Positions 18,596-26,840 of a DNA stretch of 64,000 nt are shown piece after piece. Each line of letters opens with the position of its first letter. Position 1 is the stretch's first letter. Location: the NCBI RefSeq assembly GCF_049060325.1, contig NZ_JBMGPW010000002.1, positions 1-64,000 of the forward strand, read 5' to 3'. A program made the translations under genes and the position numbers. The notes beneath the pieces are model-generated. The model saw only the letters and a program-made list of their open reading frames with translations, ran no database searches and was not told the DNA's origin. The DNA comes from Vescimonas sanitatis (GTDB lineage Bacteria > Bacillota > Clostridia > Oscillospirales > Oscillospiraceae).

Positions 18596-21364
18596 ATGGA
18601 GTACAAGAAGACACTGAATATGCCCAAAAGCGGCTTTCCCATGCGCGCCGGCCTGCCCGCCCGCGAGCCGGAGATGCTGAAGCACTGGGAAGAGCTGGAC
18701 CTTTACAATGAGCTGCTGAAGAAGAACGAGGGCAAGCCCCTGTTCTCCCTCCACGACGGCCCTCCGTTCTCTAACGGCGCGCTGCACATGGGCCACGCCC
18801 TGAACAAGTCCCTGAAGGACTTTATCACCCGCATGTACGCGATGCGCGGCTACTATACCCCCTATATCCCCGGCTGGGACAACCACGGTATGCCCATCGA
18901 GTCCGCCATCATCAAGCAGAACAAGCTGAACCACAAGGCCATGAGCGTCTCTGAGTTCCGCAGTGCCTGCCATGAGTTCGCCGACCACTACATCGACGTG
19001 CAGCGCGACGGCTTCAAGCGCATGGGCGTGGTGGGCGACTGGGAGCACCCCTACAAGACCATGGATCCCGGCTTCGAGGCCCAGGAGGTCCGTGTGTTCG
19101 GCAGAATGTACCAGAACGGTCACATCTACAAGGGCCTGAAGCCCGTGTATTGGTGCCCCCACGACGAGACGGCCCTGGCCGAGGCGGAGATCGAGTATAA
19201 GGACGATCCCTGCACCACCGTCTACGTCAAGTTTCCCATGCACGACGATCAGGGCAAGCTGGGCCATCTGGACCACAGCAAGCTGTACTTCGTGATCTGG
19301 ACCACCACCGTCTGGACCCTGCCCGGCAATCTGGCCATCGCCCTGCACCCCGACGAGAGCTACGCCGTGGTCAAGGCGCCCAACGGCGAGATGTACATCA
19401 TGGCCGAGGCACTGGTCGAGAAGGTCATGAAGATCGGCGGCTTCGACAGCTACGAGATCGTGGAGACGCACCCCGGCTCCTTCTTCGAGAATATGCTGGC
19501 CGACCATCCCTTCCTGCCCAAGACCTCCCGCCTGGTGCTGGCGGATTACGTCACCATGGACTCCGGTACCGGCTGCGTCCACACCGCACCCGGCTTCGGT
19601 GCCGACGACTATGTGACCTGCAAGCGCTACGGCATGGACATGGTAGTGCCCGTGGACGATCAGGGCAAGCACACCGCCTACGCCGGCAAGTACGAGGGCA
19701 TGACCACCGATGCGTCCAACCCCGTCATCCTGCAGGATATGAAGGACAACGGCACGCTGTTCGCCAGCGAGGACATCGTCCACAGCTACCCCCACTGCTG
19801 GCGCTGTAAGCAGCCCATCATCTTCCGTGCCACCCCCCAGTGGTTCTGCTCCGTGGACAGCTTCAAGGACGAGGCCATCGCCGCCTGCGAGGACGTCCGC
19901 TGGGTGCCCGCCTGGGGCAAGGACCGTATGCGCTCCATGATCCTGGAGCGCACCGACTGGTGCATCAGCCGCCAGCGCCGCTGGGGCCTGCCGATCCCCG
20001 TGTTCTACTGCAAGGACTGCGGCAAGCCCGTCTGCACCCCCGAGAGCATCGAGGCCGTGGCCGGGCTGTTTGAGAAGGAGGGCTCCAACGCCTGGTTCGA
20101 CAGAGACGCCGCCGACATCCTGCCCAAGGGCTTCACCTGCCCCCACTGCGGCAAGGCCGCCGGATTTGATAAGGAGACGGACACGCTGGACGGCTGGTTC
20201 GACTCCGGCTCCACCCACTTTGCCGCCATGGAGCGCGATCAGGGCTTCTGGCCTGCCACCATGTACATCGAGGGCCTGGATCAGTATCGCGGCTGGTTCC
20301 AGTCCTCCCTGCTGGTGGCCGTGGGTGCTCTGGGCCGCGGCGCACCGTTCAAGGAGTGCGTCACCCACGGCTGGACCGTGGACGGCGAGGGCAAGGCTAT
20401 GCACAAGTCTCTGGGCAACGGCATGGACCCCGCCGAGATCTTCAACAAGTACGGCGCCGATCTGCTGCGCCTGTGGGCCGGCAGCTCCGATTACCATGTG
20501 GACGTCCGCTGCTCCGACGAGATCTTCAAGCAGCTGAGCCAGAACTACCTGAAGTTCCGCAACACCGCCAAGTTCTGCCTGGACAATCTGACCGGCTTCG
20601 ACGCCGATCATCTGGTGGAGCCGGGCGAGATGCTGCCCCTGGACAAGTGGGCCATCACCCGCCTGAACGACCTGCTGACCAAGGCTTATGCCGCCTACGA
20701 CAACTACGAGTTCCATGTGGTGTCCCACATGATCAACGACTTCTGCGTGGTGGACCTGAGTTCCTTCTACTTCGATATTCTCAAGGACCGCCTGTACTGC
20801 GACGAGGCCGAGGGCCTCTCCCGCCGCAGCGCCCAGACCGCCCTGTTCCTGATCCTGGACGCTATGACCCGTCTGTTTGCCCCCATTCTGGCCTTTACCT
20901 GCGATGAGATCTGGCTGGCCATGCCCCATCGCTCCTGCGATGACGCGCGCAACGTCCTGTTCAACGAGATGGTGCTACCCTATAACGGCTACGCCCTCTC
21001 CGAGGACGAGATGGCCCGTTGGGCCCGTATCGCCGCCCTCCGCACCGCCGTCAACGGCGCGCTGGAGACTGCCCGTGCCAACAAGACCATCGGCAAGAGC
21101 CTGGAGGCTGAGGTGGACCTGACCGTTACGCCGGAGGATGGCTTCCTGGCATCCATGGACGCCGCCCAGGTGGCCGACCTGTTTATCGTCTCCCAGGTCC
21201 GCGTGGACGTGGACGCGGAGCAGAAGGTGGCCGTTCGCCCCGCCAACGGCGCCAAGTGTGCCCGCTGCTGGAAGGTCCTGCCCACCGTGGGCAGCGACAG
21301 CGAGCACCCCGACCTGTGCCCCCGCTGCGCCGCCGTGGTCAAAAAGCTCCCCGTCATCGAGTAA
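18596..21364 (+). CDS. ileS: Isoleucine-tRNA ligase, 922 aa
   Basis: Class I aminoacyl-tRNA synthetase that charges tRNA-Ile and edits misactivated valine. The HIGH motif reads HMGH (64-67). The KMSKS loop appears as KAMHKS in GEGKAMHKSLGNGMDP. The CP1 editing region with WTTTVWTLPGN is intact. The C-terminal zinc finger is CARCWK...CPRC, as in bacterial-type enzymes. Start ATG 18596 follows AAAGGAGAA. It is controlled by the T-box and ends at a terminator shared with the convergent tex gene. Confidence 0.97.
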   Translation: MEYKKTLNMPKSGFPMRAGLPAREPEMLKHWEELDLYNELLKKNEGKPLFSLHDGPPFSNGALHMGHALNKSLKDFITRMYAMRGYYTPYIPGWDNHGMPIESAIIKQNKLNHKAMSVSEFRSACHEFADHYIDVQRDGFKRMGVVGDWEHPYKTMDPGFEAQEVRVFGRMYQNGHIYKGLKPVYWCPHDETALAEAEIEYKDDPCTTVYVKFPMHDDQGKLGHLDHSKLYFVIWTTTVWTLPGNLAIALHPDESYAVVKAPNGEMYIMAEALVEKVMKIGGFDSYEIVETHPGSFFENMLADHPFLPKTSRLVLADYVTMDSGTGCVHTAPGFGADDYVTCKRYGMDMVVPVDDQGKHTAYAGKYEGMTTDASNPVILQDMKDNGTLFASEDIVHSYPHCWRCKQPIIFRATPQWFCSVDSFKDEAIAACEDVRWVPAWGKDRMRSMILERTDWCISRQRRWGLPIPVFYCKDCGKPVCTPESIEAVAGLFEKEGSNAWFDRDAADILPKGFTCPHCGKAAGFDKETDTLDGWFDSGSTHFAAMERDQGFWPATMYIEGLDQYRGWFQSSLLVAVGALGRGAPFKECVTHGWTVDGEGKAMHKSLGNGMDPAEIFNKYGADLLRLWAGSSDYHVDVRCSDEIFKQLSQNYLKFRNTAKFCLDNLTGFDADHLVEPGEMLPLDKWAITRLNDLLTKAYAAYDNYEFHVVSHMINDFCVVDLSSFYFDILKDRLYCDEAEGLSRRSAQTALFLILDAMTRLFAPILAFTCDEIWLAMPHRSCDDARNVLFNEMVLPYNGYALSEDEMARWARIAALRTAVNGALETARANKTIGKSLEAEVDLTVTPEDGFLASMDAAQVADLFIVSQVRVDVDAEQKVAVRPANGAKCARCWKVLPTVGSDSEHPDLCPRCAAVVKKLPVIE

Positions 21365-21370
21365 AAGACA

Positions 21371-21411
21371 AATAAAAAAGAAACCGCCCCGGGGGCGGTT
21401 TCTTTTTTATT
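21371..21411. terminator. Bidirectional terminator between ileS and tex
   Basis: A near-perfect palindrome: a 20-bp arm (21371-21390) pairs with 21392-21411, with A-rich and T-rich ends. It overlaps the tex stop codon. Confidence 0.85.
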
Positions 21412-23560
21412 CCTTCACCTGCTTCATGGACAGGCTGATGCGGTGCTTTTTCTCGTCCACGTCCAGCACCAGCACCTTCACGATGTCGCCCACGGCCACC
21501 ACCTCGGAGGGGTGCTTGATGAACCTGCTGCACACCTGCGAGATGTGTACCAGCCCATCCTGATGCACGCCGATGTCCACGAATACGCCGAAGTCGATCA
21601 CGTTCCGCACCGTTCCGGTGAGCACCATGCCGGGCTTCAGGTCCTTCATGTCCAGCACATCGGTGCGGAGGATGGGTGCCGGCAGGTCGCTCCGCAGGTC
21701 ACGTCCGGGCTTCATCAGCTCCTTCACCACGTCCCGCAGTGTGGGCACGCCCACGCCGATCTCCTCAGCCACCTTTGCCTCGCCCATGGCCTGCACCTTC
21801 CGCATCAATCCGTCCACCGCGCCCCGGCGCACGTCTTCGTCGCCGCAGCCGCACAGGGCTAGCAGCTTCTCCGCCGCCCCATAGCTCTCCGGGTGTACGC
21901 CGGTGTTGTCCAGCACGTTTTTGCTCTCCGGCACCCGCAAAAAGCCCGCGCACTGCTCATAGGCCTTGGGCCCCAGCTTCGGAACCTTCAAAAGGCGCTT
22001 CCGGTCCGGGAAGGCGCCGTTGGCCTCCCGGTACGCCACGATGTTCTTCGCCGTGGTGCCGTTCAGCCCGGATACATAGCCCAGCAGGCTGGCGCTGGCG
22101 GTGTTCAGGTCAACACCCACGGCGTTGACGCAGTCCTCCACCACGCCGCATAGTGCCTCGTCCAGCCGCTTTTGCGGCATATCGTGCTGGTACTGCCCCA
22201 CGCCGATGGCCTTGGGGTCGATCTTCACCAGCTCCGCCAGCGGGTCCTGTAACCGCCGGGCGATGGAGATGGCCGAGCGCAGGTTCACATCGTAGTCCGG
22301 GAACTCCTCCGCCGCCAGCTTGCCGGCGGAGTACACCGACGCGCCCGCCTCGTTGACGATCATATAGCTGACGCCCGGAAGGCCCCGCAGCATCTCCACC
22401 GTCATCTGCTCTGTCTCCCGGCTGGCAGTGCCGTTGCCGATGGCGATGTGCGCCACGCCGTGTTTTTTGCACAGGGCCGTCAGCTTGGCGATGGCCTCCC
22501 GCTTCTGACGTTCGCCGTAGGTGGGGTAGACCACCGTGGTGTCCAGCACCTTGCCGGTGCCGTCGATGACCGCCACCTTGCACCCGTGGGCATAGCCGGG
22601 GTCCAGCCCCATGGTCACGTGGCCCTTTACCGGCGGCTGGAGCAGCAGCGGCTTCAGGTTCAGCGCGAACTGTCCGATAGCGCCCTCGTTGGCGCTGTCC
22701 GTCAGGGCGGACCGCGCCTCGCGCTCCAGCGACGGATAGATCAGCCGGTCATAGGCGTCCTCACAGGCGGCCTTGATGAATTCCATGGCCGCCGAGACGG
22801 GCTTTACCACCGCCCGCCGCAGTGCCGGCAGCGCGGCCTCCCGGTCCAGCAGTACCGTGACGGAGAGCAGCCCCTCTTTTTCGCCCCGGTTGATGGCCAG
22901 GATCTGGTGCCCCGCCAGCTTGGGAATGGCCTGTTCAAAGTCGTAGTACAGTCGGTACACGCTGTCCTCCTCCGTGGCGGCAAGGCTTCTCAGCTGTCCC
23001 TGCCGCATCAGCAGGCCCCGCAGTGCCTTGCGGATGTCCGCGTCGTCGCTGATGATCTCCGCGATGATGTCGTTGGCGCCCTGCAATGCGTCGGCCGCGG
23101 TCTCCACGCCCTTCTCCGGATCGATGTACGCCTGTGCGGCCGCCTCCGGCGCGGGACAGTCCTTCTCCTGCGCCAGCAGCAGCTGCGCCAGGGGCTCCAG
23201 CCCCTTCTCCCGGGCCACCGTGGCCCGGGTGCGCCGCTTTTGCTTGTAGGGACGGTACAGGTCCTCCACCTCCGCCAGCGTGGCGGCGCTGTCGATGGCC
23301 GCCGCCAGCGCATCGGTCAGCTTGCCCTGTCCCTCGATGGCGGACTTGACCTCCTGCCGCCGCTTGTCCAGGTTCCGCAGGTATTGCAGCCGGTCCTCCA
23401 GCTTTCGCAGGGTGGTGTCGTCCATGGAGCCGTGCTGTTCCTTGCGGTAGCGGGCGATGAACGGAATGGTGCTGCCCTCGTCCAGCAGCGCGATAACGTT
23501 TTCCACGTACTGGACCGGCTGGCCCAGCTCCGATGCCAATATCTGTGCGATGCTCTGCAT
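21407..23560 (-). CDS. tex: Tex family RNA-binding transcription accessory protein, 717 aa
   Basis: Tex is a conserved nucleic-acid-binding protein that affects transcription elongation and RNA handling. The domains run in order: N-terminal helical Tex region, the YqgF-like RNase H fold with MGLDPGYAHGCKVAVIDGTG (near 330), two helix-hairpin-helix units (NTASASLLGYVSGLNGTTAKNIVAYRE), and a C-terminal S1 domain (PGMVLTGTVRNVIDFGVFVDIG to the end). The start was set at the ATG of MQSIAQ, 23560, which follows AAAGGAGC, rather than the longer frame. The length is normal (about 715-770). Confidence 0.93.
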   Translation of the reverse strand: MQSIAQILASELGQPVQYVENVIALLDEGSTIPFIARYRKEQHGSMDDTTLRKLEDRLQYLRNLDKRRQEVKSAIEGQGKLTDALAAAIDSAATLAEVEDLYRPYKQKRRTRATVAREKGLEPLAQLLLAQEKDCPAPEAAAQAYIDPEKGVETAADALQGANDIIAEIISDDADIRKALRGLLMRQGQLRSLAATEEDSVYRLYYDFEQAIPKLAGHQILAINRGEKEGLLSVTVLLDREAALPALRRAVVKPVSAAMEFIKAACEDAYDRLIYPSLEREARSALTDSANEGAIGQFALNLKPLLLQPPVKGHVTMGLDPGYAHGCKVAVIDGTGKVLDTTVVYPTYGERQKREAIAKLTALCKKHGVAHIAIGNGTASRETEQMTVEMLRGLPGVSYMIVNEAGASVYSAGKLAAEEFPDYDVNLRSAISIARRLQDPLAELVKIDPKAIGVGQYQHDMPQKRLDEALCGVVEDCVNAVGVDLNTASASLLGYVSGLNGTTAKNIVAYREANGAFPDRKRLLKVPKLGPKAYEQCAGFLRVPESKNVLDNTGVHPESYGAAEKLLALCGCGDEDVRRGAVDGLMRKVQAMGEAKVAEEIGVGVPTLRDVVKELMKPGRDLRSDLPAPILRTDVLDMKDLKPGMVLTGTVRNVIDFGVFVDIGVHQDGLVHISQVCSRFIKHPSEVVAVGDIVKVLVLDVDEKKHRISLSMKQVKE

Positions 23561-23614
23561 ATGTGCTCCTTTCAGAAAGCTGTGCCCGCGCACGGCGCGG
23601 GCACAGACGCTTAT

Positions 23615-25096
23615 TTACTTGTGATACAGGCTCTTGACCTCATATTTCGCCTCGCAGCTGACGTTGATGCCCAGCCGCTTATACAGCTTGGCGTCCTCCT
23701 CGGAGATGATGACCGAGAAGTGGGCCTCGCAGCCCCGCAGGTTCTTCAGCTGCGCCTGCACCATGGCCGCCAGGGGATTCGTCAGACCGGAGATCGCCAG
23801 CGCGATCAGCACCTCATCCGAGTGCAGCCGGGGATTTCGGTGGCCCAGGCAGCCGGTCTTCATGGCGCTGATAGGTTCGATCACCGACGGGGGGATCAGG
23901 TCCAGCTTGTGGTCAATGCCCGCCATCTTCTTCAGCGCGTTCAGCAGCAGCGCCGCCGACGCGCCCAGCAGGGGAGAGGTCCGCCCGGTCACCACGCTGC
24001 CGTCCGGCAGCACCATGGCGCCCGCCGGCTTTCCGGTGGCCTCCGCCTTTTCCAGCGAGGCCGCCACCGCCGGGCAGATGTCCGGCGTCACGCCGGCCTG
24101 CTGCATCACCAGCTCCAGCTTCCGCACCACGCACTCGTCCGCCTGCCCCTTGGCCCGTTCCACGCACCCGGTGTAGTACCGGCGCAGGATCTCCATCCGG
24201 CTGGCCTCCTGACACACCGCGTCGTCCACGATGGCGAAGCCCGCCATGTTCACGCCCATGTCCGTGGGGGACTTGTAGGGGCACTCGCCCTGGATCATCC
24301 GGAACATGGCCGCCAGCACCGGGAAGATCTCCACGTCCCGGTTGTAATTCACCGTGGTCTTGCCGTAGGCCTCCAGGTGGAACGGGTCGATCATGTTCAC
24401 GTCGTTCAGGTCTGCCGTGGCCGCCTCATAGGCCAGGTTCACCGGGTGCTTCAGCGGCAGGTTCCAGATGGGGAACGTCTCGTACTTGGCGTAGCCCGCC
24501 CGGATACCCCGCCGGTTGTCGTGGTACAGCTGGCTCAGGCAGGTGGCCATCTTGCCGCTGCCGGGGCCGGGGGCCGTCACCACGATCAGCGGCCGGGTCG
24601 TCTCAATATATTCGTTCTTGCCCAGGCCCTCGTCGGACACGATGTGCGCCACGTCCGAGGGATACCCGGCGATGGGATAGTGCTTATAGCTCTTCACGCC
24701 AAGGGCGCTCAGCCGCTTGATAAAGGCGTCCGCCGCCGGCTGGCCGGCGTACTGGGTGATGACCACGCTGCCCACATAGAAGCCCAGCCCCCGGAATACG
24801 TCGATCAGCCGCAGCACGTCCACGTCGTAGCTGATACCCAGGTCGCCGCGCATCTTGTTCTTCTCGATGTCCCCGGCGCAGATGGCCACCACGATCTCCA
24901 CGTCGTCCTTCAGCGTCTGCAGCATCCGTATCTTGCTGTCCGGCTGGAACCCCGGCAGCACACGGGAGGCGTGGTAATCGTCAAACAGCTTGCCGCCGAA
25001 CTCCAGATACAGCTTGCCGCCGAACTGGGCGCGCCGCGCCGTGATGTGCTCCGCCTGTAATTGCAGGTACTTTTCGTTGTCAAATCCGATCTTCAC
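23615..25096 (-). CDS. DUF1846 family protein, 493 aa
   Basis: A large conserved cytosolic protein of the DUF1846 family, found mainly in Firmicutes; its function is not established. Recognisable blocks are KIGFDNEKYLQLQAEHI at the start, LYLEFGGKLFDDYHASRVLPGF, VVTAPGPGSGKMATCLSQLYHD (a possible nucleotide-binding loop near 210) and the C-terminal HSDEVLIALAISGLTNP. The start is GTG 25096, 6 nt after GAGGTGG; upstream in-frame codons lack a ribosome site and extend beyond the family's usual start. It lies 54 bp upstream of tex on the same strand. Confidence 0.88.
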   Translation of the reverse strand: MKIGFDNEKYLQLQAEHITARRAQFGGKLYLEFGGKLFDDYHASRVLPGFQPDSKIRMLQTLKDDVEIVVAICAGDIEKNKMRGDLGISYDVDVLRLIDVFRGLGFYVGSVVITQYAGQPAADAFIKRLSALGVKSYKHYPIAGYPSDVAHIVSDEGLGKNEYIETTRPLIVVTAPGPGSGKMATCLSQLYHDNRRGIRAGYAKYETFPIWNLPLKHPVNLAYEAATADLNDVNMIDPFHLEAYGKTTVNYNRDVEIFPVLAAMFRMIQGECPYKSPTDMGVNMAGFAIVDDAVCQEASRMEILRRYYTGCVERAKGQADECVVRKLELVMQQAGVTPDICPAVAASLEKAEATGKPAGAMVLPDGSVVTGRTSPLLGASAALLLNALKKMAGIDHKLDLIPPSVIEPISAMKTGCLGHRNPRLHSDEVLIALAISGLTNPLAAMVQAQLKNLRGCEAHFSVIISEEDAKLYKRLGINVSCEAKYEVKSLYHK

Positions 25097-25231
25097 CCTG
25101 ATCCACCTCTGTCTCTCCAAAATATCGTCTGCTATTATACAATATCTTGTGGGGCAGGGAAAGAAGAAATCACAACTTTCCCGGGGGAAAATGTGACGAA
25201 CTTTGACTGTGTTTTTTGGCAAAACCCACCG

Positions 25232-25260
25232 TTGCTTTTTGCTTCCGGCGGGGGTATACT
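25232..25260 (+). promoter_or_regulatory. Promoter of the small-protein pair
   Basis: TTGCTT (25232-25237), a 17-bp spacer and TATACT (25255-25260), 34 bp before the start of the 64-aa gene. Confidence 0.7.
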
Positions 25261-25293
25261 AAAAATTACCCCCATTTTGCAGGAGGAGTGTCT

Positions 25294-25488
25294 ATGCGTT
25301 TTCACGTTATCTGGCGCAAGAGCCACGAGCCGGAGGAGGCCTATCGCGACTTCTTCGAGACAAACGATATTTACGAGGCCAAGGATTTCGCCATGCGCCT
25401 GGCCTTTGACGAGACGAACTGCGTCTACGTCCGCGACGAGAAGCGGGACGAGATCGTCCGCGACTTCGACGCGGAGGTCTACCGCTGA
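25294..25488 (+). CDS. Hypothetical small protein, 64 aa
   Basis: A highly charged soluble protein (MRFHVIWRKSHEPEEAYRDF...). It has no membrane segment and no family that I recognise. ATG 25294 is preceded by AGGAGGAG. Its promoter and the paired small gene downstream support it being real. Codon use matches the neighbours. Confidence 0.7.
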   Translation: MRFHVIWRKSHEPEEAYRDFFETNDIYEAKDFAMRLAFDETNCVYVRDEKRDEIVRDFDAEVYR

Positions 25489-25505
25489 AACTCATAAACC
25501 CACTG

Positions 25506-25530
25506 CCTCCGGCCATACTAAGGCCGGAGG
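25506..25530 (+). promoter_or_regulatory. Hairpin that includes the next gene's Shine-Dalgarno
   Basis: CCTCCGGCC (25506-25514) pairs with GGCCGGAGG (25522-25530) around a 7-nt loop. The right arm contains GGAGG, the ribosome site of the 74-aa gene. It is followed by TGATTTTTAT, so it may be a weak terminator, a translation-blocking hairpin, or both. Confidence 0.6.
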
Positions 25531-25538
25531 TGATTTTT

Positions 25539-25763
25539 ATGCCCAAACGCAAGCGCAGCCGGGAGGGCTTTCCCTATGACGCTACACCGGACGTCCACCA
25601 CTTTCCCGGCGTACCGCGCAGCAGCTTCGACCTGGTGAATATGTACGGCACCTATAACATTCAGCCCACGTCTGACACGGAGAACACCTTTCCCCTCATC
25701 GCCCCCGGCCTGCCCAAGGCCTACCGGAACATGAAGCTGGACAAACACGACCTGGAGCCGTGA
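25539..25763 (+). CDS. Hypothetical small protein, 74 aa
   Basis: A basic start (MPKRKRSREGFPYDATPDVHHFPG) and a polar body without membrane segments. I do not recognise a family. ATG 25539 sits 8 nt after GGAGG. The Shine-Dalgarno lies in a 9-bp hairpin, so its translation may be coupled to, or independent of, the 64-aa gene upstream. It ends at a strong hairpin. Confidence 0.65.
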   Translation: MPKRKRSREGFPYDATPDVHHFPGVPRSSFDLVNMYGTYNIQPTSDTENTFPLIAPGLPKAYRNMKLDKHDLEP

Positions 25764-25770
25764 ACCGCAG

Positions 25771-25804
25771 AAAGCCGCATGGCGCGAGCGCGCCATGCGG
25801 CTTT
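25771..25804. terminator. Hairpin after the 74-aa gene
   Basis: A 15-bp stem, AAAGCCGCATGGCGC (25771-25785) and GCGCCATGCGGCTTT (25790-25804), with a 4-nt loop. The U tract is short, so termination may be partial. Confidence 0.6.
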
Positions 25805-25935
25805 CCCATACTGCCATGACGAGTTTCCAAAGAAAACGCAACATTGTCCCGGAAAAATCCGGAAAGTTTTAATCATTTAAAGTGCGGCTCGGTACAATGC
25901 ACAAATAATTGTTATTTCTTTGGCAATTCGCATAA

Positions 25936-25964
25936 TTGACGCAAATTTCACAAACCCGTATAAT
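25936..25964 (+). promoter_or_regulatory. Promoter of the hydroxyacyl-CoA dehydratase operon
   Basis: TTGACG (25936-25941), a 17-bp spacer and TATAAT (25959-25964). Transcription would start near 25971, inside the GntR-type operator. Confidence 0.85.
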
Positions 25965-25972
25965 ATAAGTAA

Positions 25973-25987
25973 ACTGGTAAGACCAGT
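25973..25987. promoter_or_regulatory. FadR/GntR-type operator on the hadI promoter
   Basis: The perfect palindrome ACTGGT-AAG-ACCAGT fits the FadR-subfamily consensus TNGTNNNACNA. It covers the expected transcription start, 9-23 nt after the -10 box, a typical repressor position. A FadR-type regulator gene lies at the end of the same gene cluster. Confidence 0.65.
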
Positions 25988-26021
25988 GGCGCCGTTTACG
26001 CGCCCGGTCAGGGAGGTTTCC

Positions 26022-26795
26022 ATGTACACCTTAGGTATCGACATCGGCAGCACCACTTCCAAGTGCGCCGTTCTTAAAGACGGAAAAGAGCTGGTGGCCC
26101 ACAGCCTCCAAACCGGCGGCCTGGGCACCGGCGGGCCGGAGGAGGCGCTGGCGCAGCTGTGGCAGACCAGCGGCCTGACCCGGGCCGATATGGCCTGCGC
26201 CTTTGTCACCGGCTACGGCCGCAAAAACTACGAGGGCGCCGACGGCGAGATCAGCGAGCTGACGGCCCACGCCCTGGGCGGGCGCTTCGTGTTCCCGGAC
26301 CTGCGTACCGTCATCGACATCGGCGGGCAGGATGCCAAGGTCATCGCCCTGTCGCCCTCCGGCAAGATGGTAAACTTCGTCATGAACGATAAGTGCGCCG
26401 CCGGTACAGGGCGGTTTCTGGATGTGATGGCCTCTATCCTCCGCCTGGATGTGGACGATCTGGATGCCGAGGCCGCCAAGGCCGCGGCCCCCGCCGCTAT
26501 CTCCAGCACCTGCACCGTGTTCGCCGAGAGCGAGGTCATCAGTCAGCTGGCTAACGGCGTCAGGCGCCCCGACCTGGTGGCGGGCATCTGCCGCAGCGTG
26601 GCCAGCCGCGTGGCGGCCCTGGCCCGGCGGGCGGGCGTCACGGAGCAGGTCTGTCTCTCCGGCGGTGTGGCCCGGAATGACGCGGTGCGGCAGGCGCTCA
26701 GCGACGAGCTGAACGTCCCCGTCAGTGTGGACCCGCTGGCCCAGTATTTCGGCGCCATCGGCGCGGCCCTGTGGGCATATAAGCAGACGACATGA
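26022..26795 (+). CDS. hadI: 2-hydroxyacyl-CoA dehydratase activator (ATPase), 257 aa
   Basis: A homodimeric [4Fe-4S] ATPase of the BadF/BadG/HgdC type that injects one high-energy electron into the dehydratase, driven by ATP. It has the acetate/sugar-kinase nucleotide fold: GIDIGSTTSKC (5-15) and IDIGGQDAKVI (99-109). Cys125 (NDKCAAGTG) and Cys164 (STCTVFAESE) are the two cluster ligands expected in each subunit. The start was set at ATG 26022 after GGGAGG. It is the first gene of the operon, under the promoter and operator directly upstream. Confidence 0.93.
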   Translation: MYTLGIDIGSTTSKCAVLKDGKELVAHSLQTGGLGTGGPEEALAQLWQTSGLTRADMACAFVTGYGRKNYEGADGEISELTAHALGGRFVFPDLRTVIDIGGQDAKVIALSPSGKMVNFVMNDKCAAGTGRFLDVMASILRLDVDDLDAEAAKAAAPAAISSTCTVFAESEVISQLANGVRRPDLVAGICRSVASRVAALARRAGVTEQVCLSGGVARNDAVRQALSDELNVPVSVDPLAQYFGAIGAALWAYKQTT

Positions 26796-26840
26796 ATAAA
26801 CAGAAATATGTTTCGATAAAAGCTGTGAGGAGGAACTGAA

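Noticed and set aside
18572..20929. Long antisense open frame opposite ileS
   Set aside because: Its composition is low-complexity and follows the codon bias of ileS; the sense strand encodes an unmistakable synthetase.
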